A DNA stretch of 64,000 nt, from NCBI GenBank assembly GCA_013368315.1, contig JAACJM010000007.1, positions 186,001-250,000 on the forward strand. Reading direction: 5' to 3'. The position numbers and the translations under genes are program-made. The notes below the pieces were generated by a model. The model was not told the origin of the DNA, did not search any database, and worked only from the letters and a program-made list of their open reading frames with translations. Positions 1 through 11,783 of this stretch are shown here, piece by piece. Within the stretch, counting starts at the first letter, position 1. Every line of letters begins with the position of its first letter. The stretch is from Tetrapyrgos nigripes. Taxonomy: Eukaryota; Basidiomycota; Agaricomycetes; Agaricales; Campanellaceae.

Positions 1-502
1 GAAATCTGTATAGCGAATGATATCACGGTTGACGGGAATATATAGCGCAAGGAACAGAGAGAAACAAAGAAGAAAGTAGTGTAAATATATGGTATGTATG
101 TTTGCGTGGTGTACCTGATGGCTGATTGTAATAAGTAGTGAGTAACAGAGACAGTATGCGGGCTACGGAAACATGATTTGAGAAAAGATGAAGATGGACG
201 GATAAACAAGGACCCAGATCTAGAGAGTAGGAAAACGTATGTGTAGCGAAAGCTTTTTTGCAACACTGAAACCCTGCCTACAACCAATAGTGATGACGAT
301 GATGATGGAACCAAACCCAAACCAGAACGTTTTAACACGTCGCCATAACCCCAACCGAACCCAAAAAAACTAGATGATACATTCGTCAGTTTCCTTAACC
401 CATGACGTTTGCTTGACGCTTGCAACATCGTCGTTACTGTTGACAATGTCCCCAATCCCATGAGAAAAAGAAAAAGGAATTAAATCAAAAGATGGGATTG
501 AA
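1..502. other. 3' flank of the RRM gene, no gene seen
   Basis: This stretch lies downstream of the stop codon of the minus-strand RRM gene and presumably holds its 3' untranslated region. I see no convincing coding frame or RNA gene. The window begins inside it, so a neighbouring gene further left cannot be excluded. Confidence 0.5.
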
Positions 503-3410
503 TCAAGACTGCAACGACCCCGCCCTTTCATTGTGATGTCTGCCTTCAGTTGCGCCTCCAGCAGTAACCTTCGTCTGGTCTCCTGTCGGCTGAGTCGGGT
601 CTGAGTCCGGTCGGTTAAGCACAGGCCTCTTCATCATGCTCGAAGACATCGACTGAGTCCTTGATGCAAAACCATGGTGGTCTTCACTTCCAAACGGAAA
701 AGCAGTCTTTGACTCTGCGATTTCGTCGGCAGACCCACTCGTATTGACGTCCCAGTCGGGACTTGCCAACATCTGCGGTGCCGACTGCGACTGCGCCACT
801 GAACCCCAAGCAGACTCAGCACCTTTGTATCTGGCTTCTTCCACCTCCCTCTCTCTATCCTCCTCTTTATCCTTCTTATCCTTTAAAATCTCACCCTCAA
901 GCCCTGTATTCGTAGCCCCCCACCCTCCATACCCAGCCTCGGCCCCAGTGCCCACATTACCCACCGGCGGGAAATACCCCTGCGAAAGCGCTGAATCAAA
1001 GTAACCACCCGGTTCCCCACCTCCACGACTCCCAATCTCGACGTCGACACTTCCTGGTATAGCGCCCGGTGTCGGTATCCCGGGACTATGCGGGTGATAA
1101 GGATGGAAAAAGAATCCTCCTGGACTCATCTGACCCGCGTGGACAGGAGCACCAACTGCTAAATTGAGATACGGATTCGGACCTGCAACTCCGGGACGGC
1201 CCCAAAATGTTCCAGGTGACATGGCTACCCCAGGAGAGAATGGTGTTAGTTGGGCGAGGTGGGCATGTGCGGGGTGTGGGTGTGGGCGTTGGTGCTGTTG
1301 AGGAGCGTGAGCATGCTCGGGATACTGGGTTCGAGGTCGGGTTTGGAAGTAGGGATTGATGTTGAATGGGTCTGCGTTTGATTTTTTGGCGTCAGAAGAA
1401 GTCATGCCGGTTTGTGTGTTCGTAGGAGAACTTTCGGTGTTTGAGTCTGACGACGAAGTCGCGTTATTCGTCGGTGTCGAAGGTTTAGGACTCAGACTAC
1501 TGGAGCCATCATCATTGTCAGCGACCGATTGAGGGAACTGGCCGGTAGGTGTTCCTTCTTGGTTGGAATGAGGAATTAAAACTGTGCCGTTGAGCCCCAA
1601 GTTCAGATTGAAATCCAAACTGGGCTCATACCCGGGCGAAGCCAATGGCATGGGTGCCAAAAAGGTAAAAGGTGGCATTGAAGGGGTTATTGGAGGTAGA
1701 CCATGAGGCGTCATTGGTATCCCATGAGCAGGGTGATGTAAGGGAGACATGCCGGGGTAGTAATGTGGTGACATGGGGATACCCATAGGTGACATGTTAT
1801 GCAACGGCATGGGCATGGTGAATGAAGACATTGGAGGCGGCGGAGGGATATTGATGGGTCCGGGGTGATGAGGATGATTGGCGGGCCGAGGAGAGTGAGC
1901 AGATGTTTGGGCTGCATTGGCCTGAGTATGAGGCGCAGACGGCGACTTCCTAGGCGCGGACTCGGGAGCTGGAGATGTCGAAGATACAGAGGATGAGGAT
2001 TCCTGCCCTGAAGACGTTGACCGCCTTAAAGACTCAGAGCTGGATGAGGATGTTGAAGGGGCCTTGGACGGCACTGCGGAATTCTTGAGATGGGTAGAAT
2101 GTAAAGCGCTCGACAGCAACTCAACGTCGTTCAACAGAGACGATCGTTTCAAAACGTCAGGTTTCTGTGAAGAAGGTTGGGGTTGATGTATGTGGGAGTG
2201 AGTATGATGTGGATGAGGCATCGACATCTGTAGCTGAGGATATTCATATGGAGTGGTTGGGCCTGAAGCAGGACCAAAATCCAATGTGTAACCCGAAGGC
2301 ATGATGATATGATTGGGCCGGGCAGCTGGACCTCCAAATTGAAATGGAGAGCTTACACTCGAACCCGAGAAAGATGCCACGTTTGGAGAGGAAGGCAAGG
2401 TCATTGGTTGTGTAGATTGTGAGAACTTGTCGTAGTGGACTTTGAGGGCTCGTCCGTTATACTCGTACCCATTGAACATCTTCACAGCACGATCCGCATC
2501 ATATTCTGTGGCGAAAACAACCGTACCAAACCCTCTAGACCTTCCATCTTGCCCTAAAGCAACATCGGCACGAATGATAGTTCCGGCTTGTCGGAAAAGG
2601 TCCTTCAGATCTTGCCATTGGCAATGGAAAGGAAGCTGCAAGTCAAACACATGTTCTCTAGTTAGATGAAATTCAATGATTACTTAGATATGCAAACTCA
2701 CGTTTCCGACGAAAAGATTCCGGCCAGTTCCCGACGAAGAACTGGGTCTATCCACCCCCAAAAGCGACGTGTAATCGATCTCTGCAGTCAACCCGCCTAG
2801 ACTGTTTAAAGAAGAGGCGTAAGGTAGGAGCCCACTAACTGCCGGTAAACCAGGAGAAGGTCCCGTGCTCAACGGATTATCCAGGTCGGGAGGTAGGCGA
2901 TCAGGTCTGACTTCTAGTATGCGACTTTGCCATGAGTAACCGTTAAACATGTCAATGGCACGACCAGCATCTTCAGCAGTAGCTAGGAGCACAGTTCCAT
3001 AGCCTCGAGATCTATTGTCAGGTCCCAGAGAAACGTCAGCTCGGAGAACAGTCCCAGCTCTGCGGAAAAGATCTTTGAGGTCTTGCCATCGCACTTTGTA
3101 AGGCAGCTGGGATTTTGCAAATGAGAGCAAATATTTTAAGAGACAAACCACGACGCACATTTCCAACAAAAAGCTGTGTCCTAGTGTCCTTTGGCGGACG
3201 ACCATCAGGAGAAGAGCGAGAAGATGTAGCCATTTGAATGACAGCCTCTATATCATCGTTTGAGGGGGTAATAATAGGGATGGGAGAGGTGGGCGATGGA
3301 GAGGGAAGCGATGGAGAGCGTGTTATAGAAGGATCCTGCAGAAAAGAAATTTGATATTTAGGGACATTGAATCACGCATGGAGCGAACATACGGGGCGTA
3401 AGGTATCCAT
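503..3410 (-). CDS. RNA-binding protein with two RRM domains and long low-complexity tail
   Basis: Four exons can be read on the minus strand: 3410-3393, 3335-3159, 3106-2702 and 2635-503. All join in frame, giving about 910 aa. RRM1 (about residues 62-130) has RNP2 read across an intron as LFVGN/LPYK and RNP1 RSRGYGTVLLAT. RRM2 (about 196-270) has LFVGN/LPFH and RNP1 RSRGFGTVVFAT. The two RRMs resemble those of yeast Gbp2/Hrb1 (inference from motif similarity), so a nuclear or mRNP role is likely. The remaining 640 residues are rich in Pro, Ser, His and Met and look disordered. The start ATG at 3410 was chosen because an in-frame stop lies 15 nt upstream and the first exon joins cleanly to the next. 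An intron sits at the same codon in both RRMs. Confidence 0.85.
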
Positions 3411-4719
3411 AGCCGAGGGAAATTAGAAATTGGCCCGCCGCTGCGAGCACGTCGTGTCAGACAACGAAGAGAGTAGGGCGTTGGACGACACTGGAGAAGA
3501 CAAGGAAAAGGAAAAGATGGTGGTGGAGAATAAGAAGGAAAAGCTGAAGCGAGCTCCAAAGAGACAAACTGAACCAGGCCGTCCCGGCTCAAAACTGTGC
3601 TCCACCCAATAAAAAACCCCTGTCATCGCCACTTCGCTCGCCGTTTGGCCTGTTGAGCTCATCATGGACGACAGCGAGCTCATATTTTGGGTTCCTCGTC
3701 GAGTCATTGGCGTCCAGAGTCTTCGTGAGCCACCATGGGCGCTGTCTGCAATCTGCAATTCCGAGCATAGTCGGCGTATGACATCATCGTAGCTCGATTC
3801 CGCTTGTCCTTCATTGCAGCTTCGGGACGTGTTGTCCACCAGACTCCAGTGACCCGGGTCACCAGCATTTTCATTTGGGCGCCACCACGGACTACGGAGA
3901 AATCAAATCAGGTCCACAAGTATGAACTATTTTGCATCTATGGGTACTTTGCATTGTCATTCAAATTTAACGGTGCTCAATGAAAAAACTCCTATTACTT
4001 AGCTAGATCCCATAATGGTACAACAAGAGAGTAGTATTTTTTACGACAAGACCGTACAAGTACAAGTACAAGATGTCCGGCACATTGCTGAAGCGTTCAG
4101 TCCTTTTGACGGACCTCGAGCCACAAAACTTCCCTCCTACAAGAAGAGATCATGACGTATGCGATGACAGTCCTCGGACATGATTACCGCTCCTTCCTCA
4201 TCTCCCTTTAGCAGTTTTGTATGTCCATGATGGAATGATTGCCAAGCTACACATTTCTCCCGTGCATTGCCTGGATTCATGAATACAGTGTCAACCGTGT
4301 CCTCGAGCTATGGACGCAGAGATGCCGAATTAAATGTTGAAACCATTTACTTTCCACATCAACAGCGCCATTTCGCATCGAATGGCTTGAGGCTCGACGT
4401 TAGCTCGTCTGAAATCTGGGGTGCTAAAAACACATGCATGCTTCTCTCTCACTGTCTGCCCGCCTCCCGGTGTAGAGCACCTGTGTCAAACCCAGTCAGC
4501 AAAATTATTCTGCCCATGGTCACACTTACTGGCAGATGTGAGGTTCCCAGGTCCTAGATCTATTCTCCAATTTTCCCATTATCCCACCCGACACCGATCC
4601 GACTCCCAGCCATACTATTATACAAACAACCAACGCCAACATGCATCATCATCAAGTCCCAACTCAAACTCAACAGAAAGTCTACAGCCACAACCCTCAC
4701 TAGCACCACAACAACCAGG
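3411..4719. other. intergenic region between two minus-strand genes
   Basis: It holds the upstream region of the RRM gene and the downstream flank of the DUF6534 gene. A 138-codon minus frame (3423-3839) stops just upstream of the RRM start and is in the same frame. It shows no recognisable domain and is more likely leader sequence or an upstream reading frame than a gene. A short (GTACAA)n-like run lies near 4050-4070. Confidence 0.4.
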
Positions 4720-7520
4720 CTACGACTGCGCTGCAGCAGTAGCACCATTAATTCCTCTTTCTACATCAGACACAACGATCAAAGGAGCCGTCCTCACACG
4801 TAAAGGCACTTGCAAACGACTGAACCCCGAAGACCTTGATCTTGACCTTTCTCTATCGTGATTTTGTCCGTGGATGTCACTGGGACTGGATGCGTTCGCA
4901 TTCTCATTGTCAATGTTGTTGGAGTTCGAGTAACCATGGTTAGGAATGCTTGAGTCCGGTTTGGCAATGGCGACTCTAAAGCCCAAATTTGAAGATAGGG
5001 ATAGGGATCGTAACACGCTCTCGTCATCGGAACCTGGACCGGAGGGGATATTAGAATCAGAAGCATAATGACTCCGACTCCAACCGTCGCTCTGAAGGGA
5101 GTCGTGGTTCGGCTGGTGTTGTCTCCGTTCCCGTCCCTGAGCTCCTCGCCAATCCGAGTAATCCGATTGCGAGTCTGAGTTTCCTGAGCCTGAACCAGAA
5201 CTTTCTACCTCCGTCTTCCGGTCCAAACGCAGTGATGGCATCCAACCAGAAGCCGTCGAAGTCATCGCGGAGCCCCCCAAGTCAGAATCCGTTGGGTAGG
5301 CGTGGTGCAAACTCGATATGGTGTTTGACCTCCCCACTCCTGAATACACATTCCTCTCTGCCTCCAACCGGACATCTCCATGTTCAACATCCTTTCCATA
5401 ACCATCATGGTGACGCTCGGAATCCTCTCCAACAGGCGAATACTCCAACCTGATGCTTTCCTCTCTCAACTTACCGCTAATGGGGCTAACAACCCACTGG
5501 CCTCCCAAGCCTTCTAGACTCATCCCCCCAGAATGCGTCCCACCAGCACGCTCACGAGACCCATACCCATACGCAGATCCGAGACCTAAGCTAGGGTTAT
5601 CATACCCACAATCCACATAGACAGAATCCAAATCATTGACATGGGAATCCTTGAAACCAGAGTCATTGGAGCCTTTCCTCGAATGCAAATGCCATGAACC
5701 GACGCCAGCACCTGCACCTGCATTTCCATGTGAAAGTCTAACAGACTGCCTTCTCGAGTTCAACGAGGCCAAGAGGGTGTTGGAATAAACTTTGGTTATT
5801 ATACTGGCTGGGGTAGCCCAGTAAGTGTGTGAAGGGAAGGATATCCAGAGGATGAGAGTGAGGGTTGCTATGCCGGCTGTGAAGGAGTAGAAAATAGTTG
5901 TCACAAAGAGTCAGAATTTATAGAGAAGAATCTGTGAGGCTACAGCCAAGTAAGACAACATTGTACCCTGAGACTCACCGGTAAGAGCTCCAGTCTCCAA
6001 TGTCAACCGTTTAACACGCTGGAGGTAGTCTTGCGTTTGCTTGATTTCCGTAACTCCGGGACGAAGCTGTAGTAAAGAAAATACCCATCAGTTTATAGAT
6101 CGTATACTTGTATAGAATAGCAGTAGCAAAAGCATGACGGTATGTCTATGAAAAGACTGAAAAAAAAAAAGAAAAATTTTCAGTCCGCGGGTTACTGTAT
6201 GCACGTTGCTGAGCGCTACCGTCATTGGTCAAGTTGAAGAGAAACAAGATCAACGCGTCACCATCGAGGAAAGATCATCATTGACATGCGTTTCGGCATA
6301 TCAACGCGGATCATCAAAGAAAAGGATTGTCAGTGATTGACAGACTGCATACGCCATTGGATGTAGGCCTTGGCGTCCTTGTGAGCAGAATACGCTGGTA
6401 ACAGTAACACGTCTCAACGTCGACAATCAGGCTTGCCGCTTCATGGACGACCGGGAGTACGCAGAGTCACCGTTGGATCAACAGATAAGAAGGAATCATT
6501 CACGGAAATCATTCTCCATGGCTATCGATCATGATGGAGGATAGGAAAGGCAGAGATAACCGTAGAAACAGCGAGAAAATATGTTGAAAATTCACAAGTA
6601 ACATCTGCACTCACGTAGTACAGCATACACCCCGCAATGGAAACATCGCAAAGACAAGTGGTGCTCAACCAGATCTGATTGGAAAAAAGGTTAGCTATGA
6701 TCAGTACCTCACTTTTTGATATACGGACGTGCGAAGGAGACTCACCACGACAGGAACCAATCTCGCACCCCGTAAGTCGGTGACTTTCCCTTGTAGAGCT
6801 GCTTGGGGAACCCCGGCGAAGAGACTAGCTAAGGCTTGGATTATCGAAAGCTGCGCGAATGAATTGTCAATTTTGCGCTGGAGAGAAGCAACATGATAAC
6901 ACACAAAAATCACAATGCCTGCTTTGACCCTCGACTTTGACAAAATCTTGATACGGATGGCGTAGAATATCTGGACCGGGCAGCTAACTGAAGAAAGTCC
7001 GAGCACACAGCTTGAGTACTTCCTCTTAAGAAACGTCGAAGCGGTGCAAATACTCACTCAAAGCGCTGAGTACAGGTACACTCAACCATTGCAGCCTAAT
7101 CTTCTCCAGCTGGTCCACTTCACCGAAATGACTGGCAAAAGACGTGACTGCGTCGACCATGACCACGACGGTCTGAACATTTTCAAGGAAGAACAAGACC
7201 CAAACGAGCTTCTTTAATATCTTCTTGTCCCGCGAGAATCTGGAACTCGTAAAATAGATGTCTAGGCAAGCTTATCAGCTATCTCAAAGAAGTTTTCCAG
7301 GCCTATCACGTACAGATTTGGACTAGAAGTGCACCATGTAGCATGCAATCAATGAGATGTCCCAGAAGCTGTCAGCACTTTGTAAGTAATCATGTAGAGG
7401 TGAAGATTTGAGCGAGCATACCAAAGGAATGGCCCTGTAATGCGCAAGTATTGTGAGTCAGGGGAAGTAGCGCCAAACAGTAAGTTGACCTGGAGCTTAC
7501 AGATTTTTGACAGTCGACAT
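4720..7520 (-). CDS. DUF6534-type multi-pass membrane protein with disordered C-tail
   Basis: This is a many-exon gene on the minus strand. I place the start at 7520 (MSTVKNL, then a GTAAGC donor). Readable exon pieces in order are LLGHLIDCMLHGALLVQI, a block ending WVLFFLENVQTVVVMVD, CPVQIFYAIRIKILSKS, a piece containing IWLSTTCLCDVSIAGCMLYY, LRPGVTEIKQTQDYLQRVKR, and the last exon from about 5904. The last transmembrane segment and the family-typical KVYSNTLLASLNSRR signature lie in that last exon. Together these match the seven-helix basidiomycete DUF6534 family, whose function is unknown. The final roughly 330 residues are Ser/Gly/Asp-rich and look cytoplasmic and disordered, which is long for the family. 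Exact internal splice sites were checked only in part. Confidence 0.75.
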
Positions 7521-7755
7521 GACACACTGTTCGACAGAGGGCGAGCCTCAAAGATTGAGATTAGGCGAGAGTAAAGGTCGCTCTCGTTTAGAATTGGATT
7601 GGCTTTGTCCAGCTGGCTATTTATATGTATGACCTTGGGTCGGCTCTGTTTCGCATAGCTTCGTTGATATCAGTTTCAGAGAAGTGACATCCGCACAGGA
7701 ACCTTGAGATACCCTTAAGCTTAGAAACGGCGTAACAGCGAGTTGGAACAAAATC

Positions 7756-8094
7756 TCACGAAGTCATGAATGCATCGAAGGGCATTGAGATGTTCCAATC
7801 ACCGTAACTGTCTGTGAGATAAAATTGAAGATGAGGTGTTCTGGCAGGAGCAGACAGGAAAAGCGCTCGATAGAAGGAAAGGCCATCATCAGGAAAAATC
7901 GGGTAGCTCAGACCGCAGCATCGTTCTAAAGCGGTCCAGTTGCGACCAATCCCAGTCAGATTCCAGGCATGCTGCGGCCCGTCATAAATTCCTTGAAGGC
8001 ACTTGACACGAAAGGCAGATGCTTTACGGGACAGTATCATCGTAGGAGGATGAGAAGATTGAGTCGAAAAACTTACAGCCCCACAACACGTCAT
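7756..8094 (-). CDS. uncertain open frame, possible exon of an unrecognised gene
   Basis: An open frame of about 110 codons reads like protein (for example YDGPQHAWNLTGIGRNWTAL and LQFYLTDSYGDWNIS) and is preceded on the same strand by a second protein-like piece, HGQFWIDNMYISLGRND, near 8115-8170. Donor- and acceptor-like sites lie between them, but I could not assemble one continuous model. I do not recognise a family. It overlaps the promoter of the plus-strand gene at 8296 and may be a decayed gene or chance. Confidence 0.25.
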   Translation of the reverse strand: MTCCGAVSFSTQSSHPPTMILSRKASAFRVKCLQGIYDGPQHAWNLTGIGRNWTALERCCGLSYPIFPDDGLSFYRALFLSAPARTPHLQFYLTDSYGDWNISMPFDAFMTS

Positions 8095-8295
8095 CTCTGC
8101 AGTGCATCATCGTTTCTACCCAGGCTGATGTACATATTGTCGATCCAAAATTGTCCATGGCGTTCAGCAGGTTCGGTGCAAATATGCATGAGAGACGCGA
8201 TGAGCTATCAAAGGTATAGAGAAATTTTCAAGGGAGGGATTGGAAGGTGGAAGTCGCGCAAACCACCGACGCGTCGCCGCTTCTTTCATACTACC

Positions 8296-9113
8296 ATGTC
8301 GACAACTTCAACCACCACTGTTTCTGCTCAAAAACCGGCTCAAGATAAAACTCGTAGCTCAGCCTCTCCTACCTCTCCACCCCGTGATGTTAGCCCAAAG
8401 CCATCACCACCCAACCAGCTTCAAGTCGCGTCGAGGCCACCTAGCTCTGGCAAAGGACCCCAACCTTCAGGGAACACGGCAGGAAAGAAACCAGACAATC
8501 CTTCCAAGAAATCCAATCTGCCTCCAGCACCAGTACCGCCTGAGAGCTCGCTCGTGGAAGTCATCGGACAAACTTTTCCTCCTTTTGATCACCAAAGACT
8601 GATCGTCGGTCCTTTTACGGAAGAGACTTCGCGAGATACACGGTTTGAAGAAGGTATGGCCCGTTTTACTCTAACTGATGCGTATTGACGTGTATATATG
8701 CACCATTCAGAGCTCGGAGCCATGCTTCTCGATGTCTTACTCGAAACCCACGCGTGGGCTGCAGCTAGGCCAAAGTACGGAAGCCAAATAACGGTACAGA
8801 AGCTGGAACAAAAGATTGGCGATGTTATTGAGGTAGAAAAAGACCAAGGCATGTCACCAACCCTTCGCCCTACCCTTGTCTCTCGCTCCTGCTCGTCTTT
8901 CATTCTGGTCATGTCGCAGTCTTTGCCTGCCTTACTCTTTGGCAGGCGTCACTTGGAGTCTTGGATGTTTGCTGTTCTATCAACGAGATACCCTCAATTT
9001 GCGACAAGCATACTGATTGATGCTGGTATCTTTTGACAGAGCGAACCCGGGAACGTCTCAATGAATTCGTGACTCGCATGAAGACTGCTTTGGCTGCTTT
9101 GACGTGCTTTTGA
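8296..9113 (+). CDS. small conserved-looking protein of unknown function
   Basis: Three exons, 8296-8653, 8711-8848 and 9040-9113, join in frame to give 189 aa. The first two thirds are Pro/Ser/Lys-rich and disordered. The C-terminal 75 residues are helical and look like the conserved core, with LGAMLLDVLLETHAWAAARP and ERTRERLNEFVTRMKTALAAL. Intron 1 is a normal GT-AG intron. Intron 2 begins GCATGT after CAAG and ends TTTTGACAG, so it is a probable GC-AG intron. Reading through it instead would replace the charged helix with unrelated sequence. I do not recognise the family. It is convergent with the FunK1 gene. Confidence 0.65.
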
Positions 9114-9442
9114 CGCCATGTTACTCGTTTCGGGCTTTGGTGGATCGTATCCTTCCTGCGTGTCTCATTACTGTTTGGTCTCTTGGACTCCATTATACGT
9201 TATACTCATGGACTCAATGCTGTCGCTGCTTTTCCGGGTGTAATGGTTGTTGTTGTACTATGTAGAAATTAGCCCCAGTCTTCAATTTGGATTCAGTTTG
9301 ACATTTCTGCTGTATCACAATCCAATAAGAAACTGAGAACCTGAGAAGACCCAACTAGATTCCTATATATATGGTAGTACAAAAGCGTCTGTATTTAGAT
9401 TGTAGGTATGCGTACATAGATAAAAGTATAATAAAACTAGAA
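9114..9442. other. convergent 3' ends, no gene seen
   Basis: AT-rich spacer between the stop codons of the plus-strand small gene and the minus-strand FunK1 gene. It probably holds both 3' untranslated regions and poly(A) sites. No feature was identified. Confidence 0.5.
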
Positions 9443-11783
9443 TTATTCATCGCTGGCTGTCATTCTGGTGCGTTTCAATAAATCATTAGCCCGAGTACTC
9501 CTTGTCTTTGTCTCTAAGTCGGAAAGGGATGTTCCCGCTTTGCGTTTCGACTTCACCCTAGGAAACTCGTTCTCCACAAAAGCACAAATGTCCGTGGGCG
9601 ACTGCATAGACTTCAGAGCTTCATCACACCTCTCAATCATCCAAGTCGCGTCCTCAAGTCTCTTTTGCCCAAAGTGATACCTCAAGGCCGGCATCTCCCA
9701 TTTGAACTGTTCCCGGAGGGATTCTTCCGGAATGGTGTCCAGTATAGCTAGAAGTTTTGCGACGTTTGCTTGTTCTGGAACTGGCAGATAGCGAGAGGCA
9801 CATGTTGCCTCGAAATCAGAGATCAAGGAATGGATGATAGGTGGTTCAAATTCCATTCTAGACAATGCTGCATATATCATGCACATTTCCTTCTGCCTTC
9901 CTCCCAGTATCGTACCTCCCTCGGGTTCAATTTCATCATACGAGCGGAGAGAACTGACGAGTTTGTCTGGAGTCAAGTTATTTTTGATATGACAAATAGA
10001 TGTCCAGCCTGTGACGTGGAGAAATGATTCAAGGTCGTCCTGGAGTGTATGGAATGGTACACGGGCTTGAAGTAGAGCTACCGAGATGAATTGCCAGGTA
10101 CCCTAGTTGACAGAGTAGAGAGTAGAGAGATTTGAAACAATCAGCGACGGGAAATTTGAAAGATGCATGCCACTAATAGCTCACGGTTCGTTCAAGCTGT
10201 CGGCCCTGAGATTCCAACTGATCTTTGGGCTTGGAGAATTCCCAATCGACTAGCAGACCACGCCCATTCCCCATGACAATGATATTTCCAATGCTGACAT
10301 CCCTATGGAGCAGTCCAGCCTTGTCAAAAGCGTCTTTGTGAGCTGCAAGATGATCAAAATAAAGATCTGGACAGACTCATGGAACAACTCACCTGTGAGT
10401 GCGTCACGAAGGACTGTGACAAATTCTTTCGTGTCCTTACACTTGGTGACATTACCAACGCCAACTTCTTCCAGAACAAGACGATAATGAACATGTGATC
10501 GAAGGGCAGGTTCTGATTCACCGAGTTGGCGCTGCATTAAAGTCGAGTGATATTTGGAATCAGGATTGACGTCTCCTGCTATAACGCAACTGGGAATGTT
10601 CCGAACACCCTTCTCTTCCAGCAGCTTGTAGATTTCCCCTTCGGACATAAATTCTGGCGAGTCAATCCGCCACTGATCCTTCAGCAAGACAATCATCTGA
10701 GCTTTATGGTCCCATACTTTGACAGTGCGAGTAGCCCGCCCAGTGATTGAGTGGACGCCATTGTACAATGGGTTACCGCCATAATAGATACGGAGATTCT
10801 TCGGATCATCATCATCATAGACATTGAACTTGTAGACGGGTTCATTGTTCTTGAGGTCGAGTTGTTCTCGTGCTGTTTTCACGGGTTTGGTTCTGTTAAG
10901 GAGGGGGAATCTTTTGACAGTGTTATCATGGCCACGAGCTTCTGGAGAGGCACGAGTATAACGAAAGACAAATTCGGCAAGATAGGGTGTGTCCATGTAG
11001 TTGAATGCCTCAGACACTATCGCTCCAGCGTGATCCCAACGCAACAAATGAGCTTTGCAACCAAAAATGTACATTGAGAAGACGTGGGTGCGGTACTGAT
11101 TTGCAAACTGCGCAATAACGTAGGATATCTGCTGGCCCAGAAAGGAGTCCCCAGTCTCGGTTTGCCGGGGTATCAGGTAGGGACCAGACGGTTCGTCCAT
11201 AAAAAGATCTTGCTCTGTCTTCTTGACCTCAGCCAACCAGTCTGAGAGAGAGGAATCTGATTTGGGCTTGGATTTAGAGTCATTACTTGGACTGCCGTTG
11301 TCTCGGCGAGACTTTTCGTATCCGGTTATATCAGGGCGAGAGGTGTGACAGTGTTCGAGAACACAGGAATCGGGTATAGAACTCGTATCAAGACATTCAA
11401 ACTGGTTGGTCGAGCAGCTGTCGAATGCCGCTATCTGTATTGATACAGGAATGAGTTCCTTACGAGAACATGATAAAAGCATAGCGCACCAAGGGAGTGT
11501 ACATATCCCGTTCGTTACATTTCTTGAGATCAACAGATTTAAGCTGGAACTTGTCCTTGACTGCATTCCAGTCGAATTGAGGGACCTGTTTGTCCTCAAA
11601 GGCGGTTCCAGGGAAGTTGGTATTGATGAAGGTTTGGGAAGGAACAGGACCCAGGAATTTATTTGGCATCTCCTTGGCGAGAGCCTGATAGTGGTTGTGG
11701 GTTGTAACGTAGCTGCTTCGAAAAGAGTGGATACCAGAGAATTTGGCAGTAATAGGCGTGTCATGAGTAGTATGGATAGACAT
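9443..11783 (-). CDS. FunK1-family protein kinase
   Basis: Exons 11783-11490, 11434-10393, 10342-10185 and 10102-9443 join in frame to give 717 aa. The kinase core is split by an intron just before the catalytic loop. Exon 3 reads [14 protein letters not shown], carrying the catalytic HRD-type Asp and the metal-binding Asn. It then reads [10 protein letters not shown], the FunK1 equivalent of DFG. The N-terminal half contains [14 protein letters not shown] and a long insert, as is usual for this family, which is greatly expanded in Agaricomycetes. The region after the kinase core ends in a basic Ser/Thr-rich tail. Substrates of FunK1 kinases are not known. The gene looks intact. The start at 11783 was preferred over more upstream frame because it begins the family-like sequence. 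Confidence 0.88.

Noticed and set aside
3423..3839. 138-codon minus-strand frame just upstream of the RRM gene
   Set aside because: It ends in a stop 15 nt before the chosen start, shows no domain, and is crossed by a plus-strand frame of similar length. It is treated as leader or intergenic sequence.
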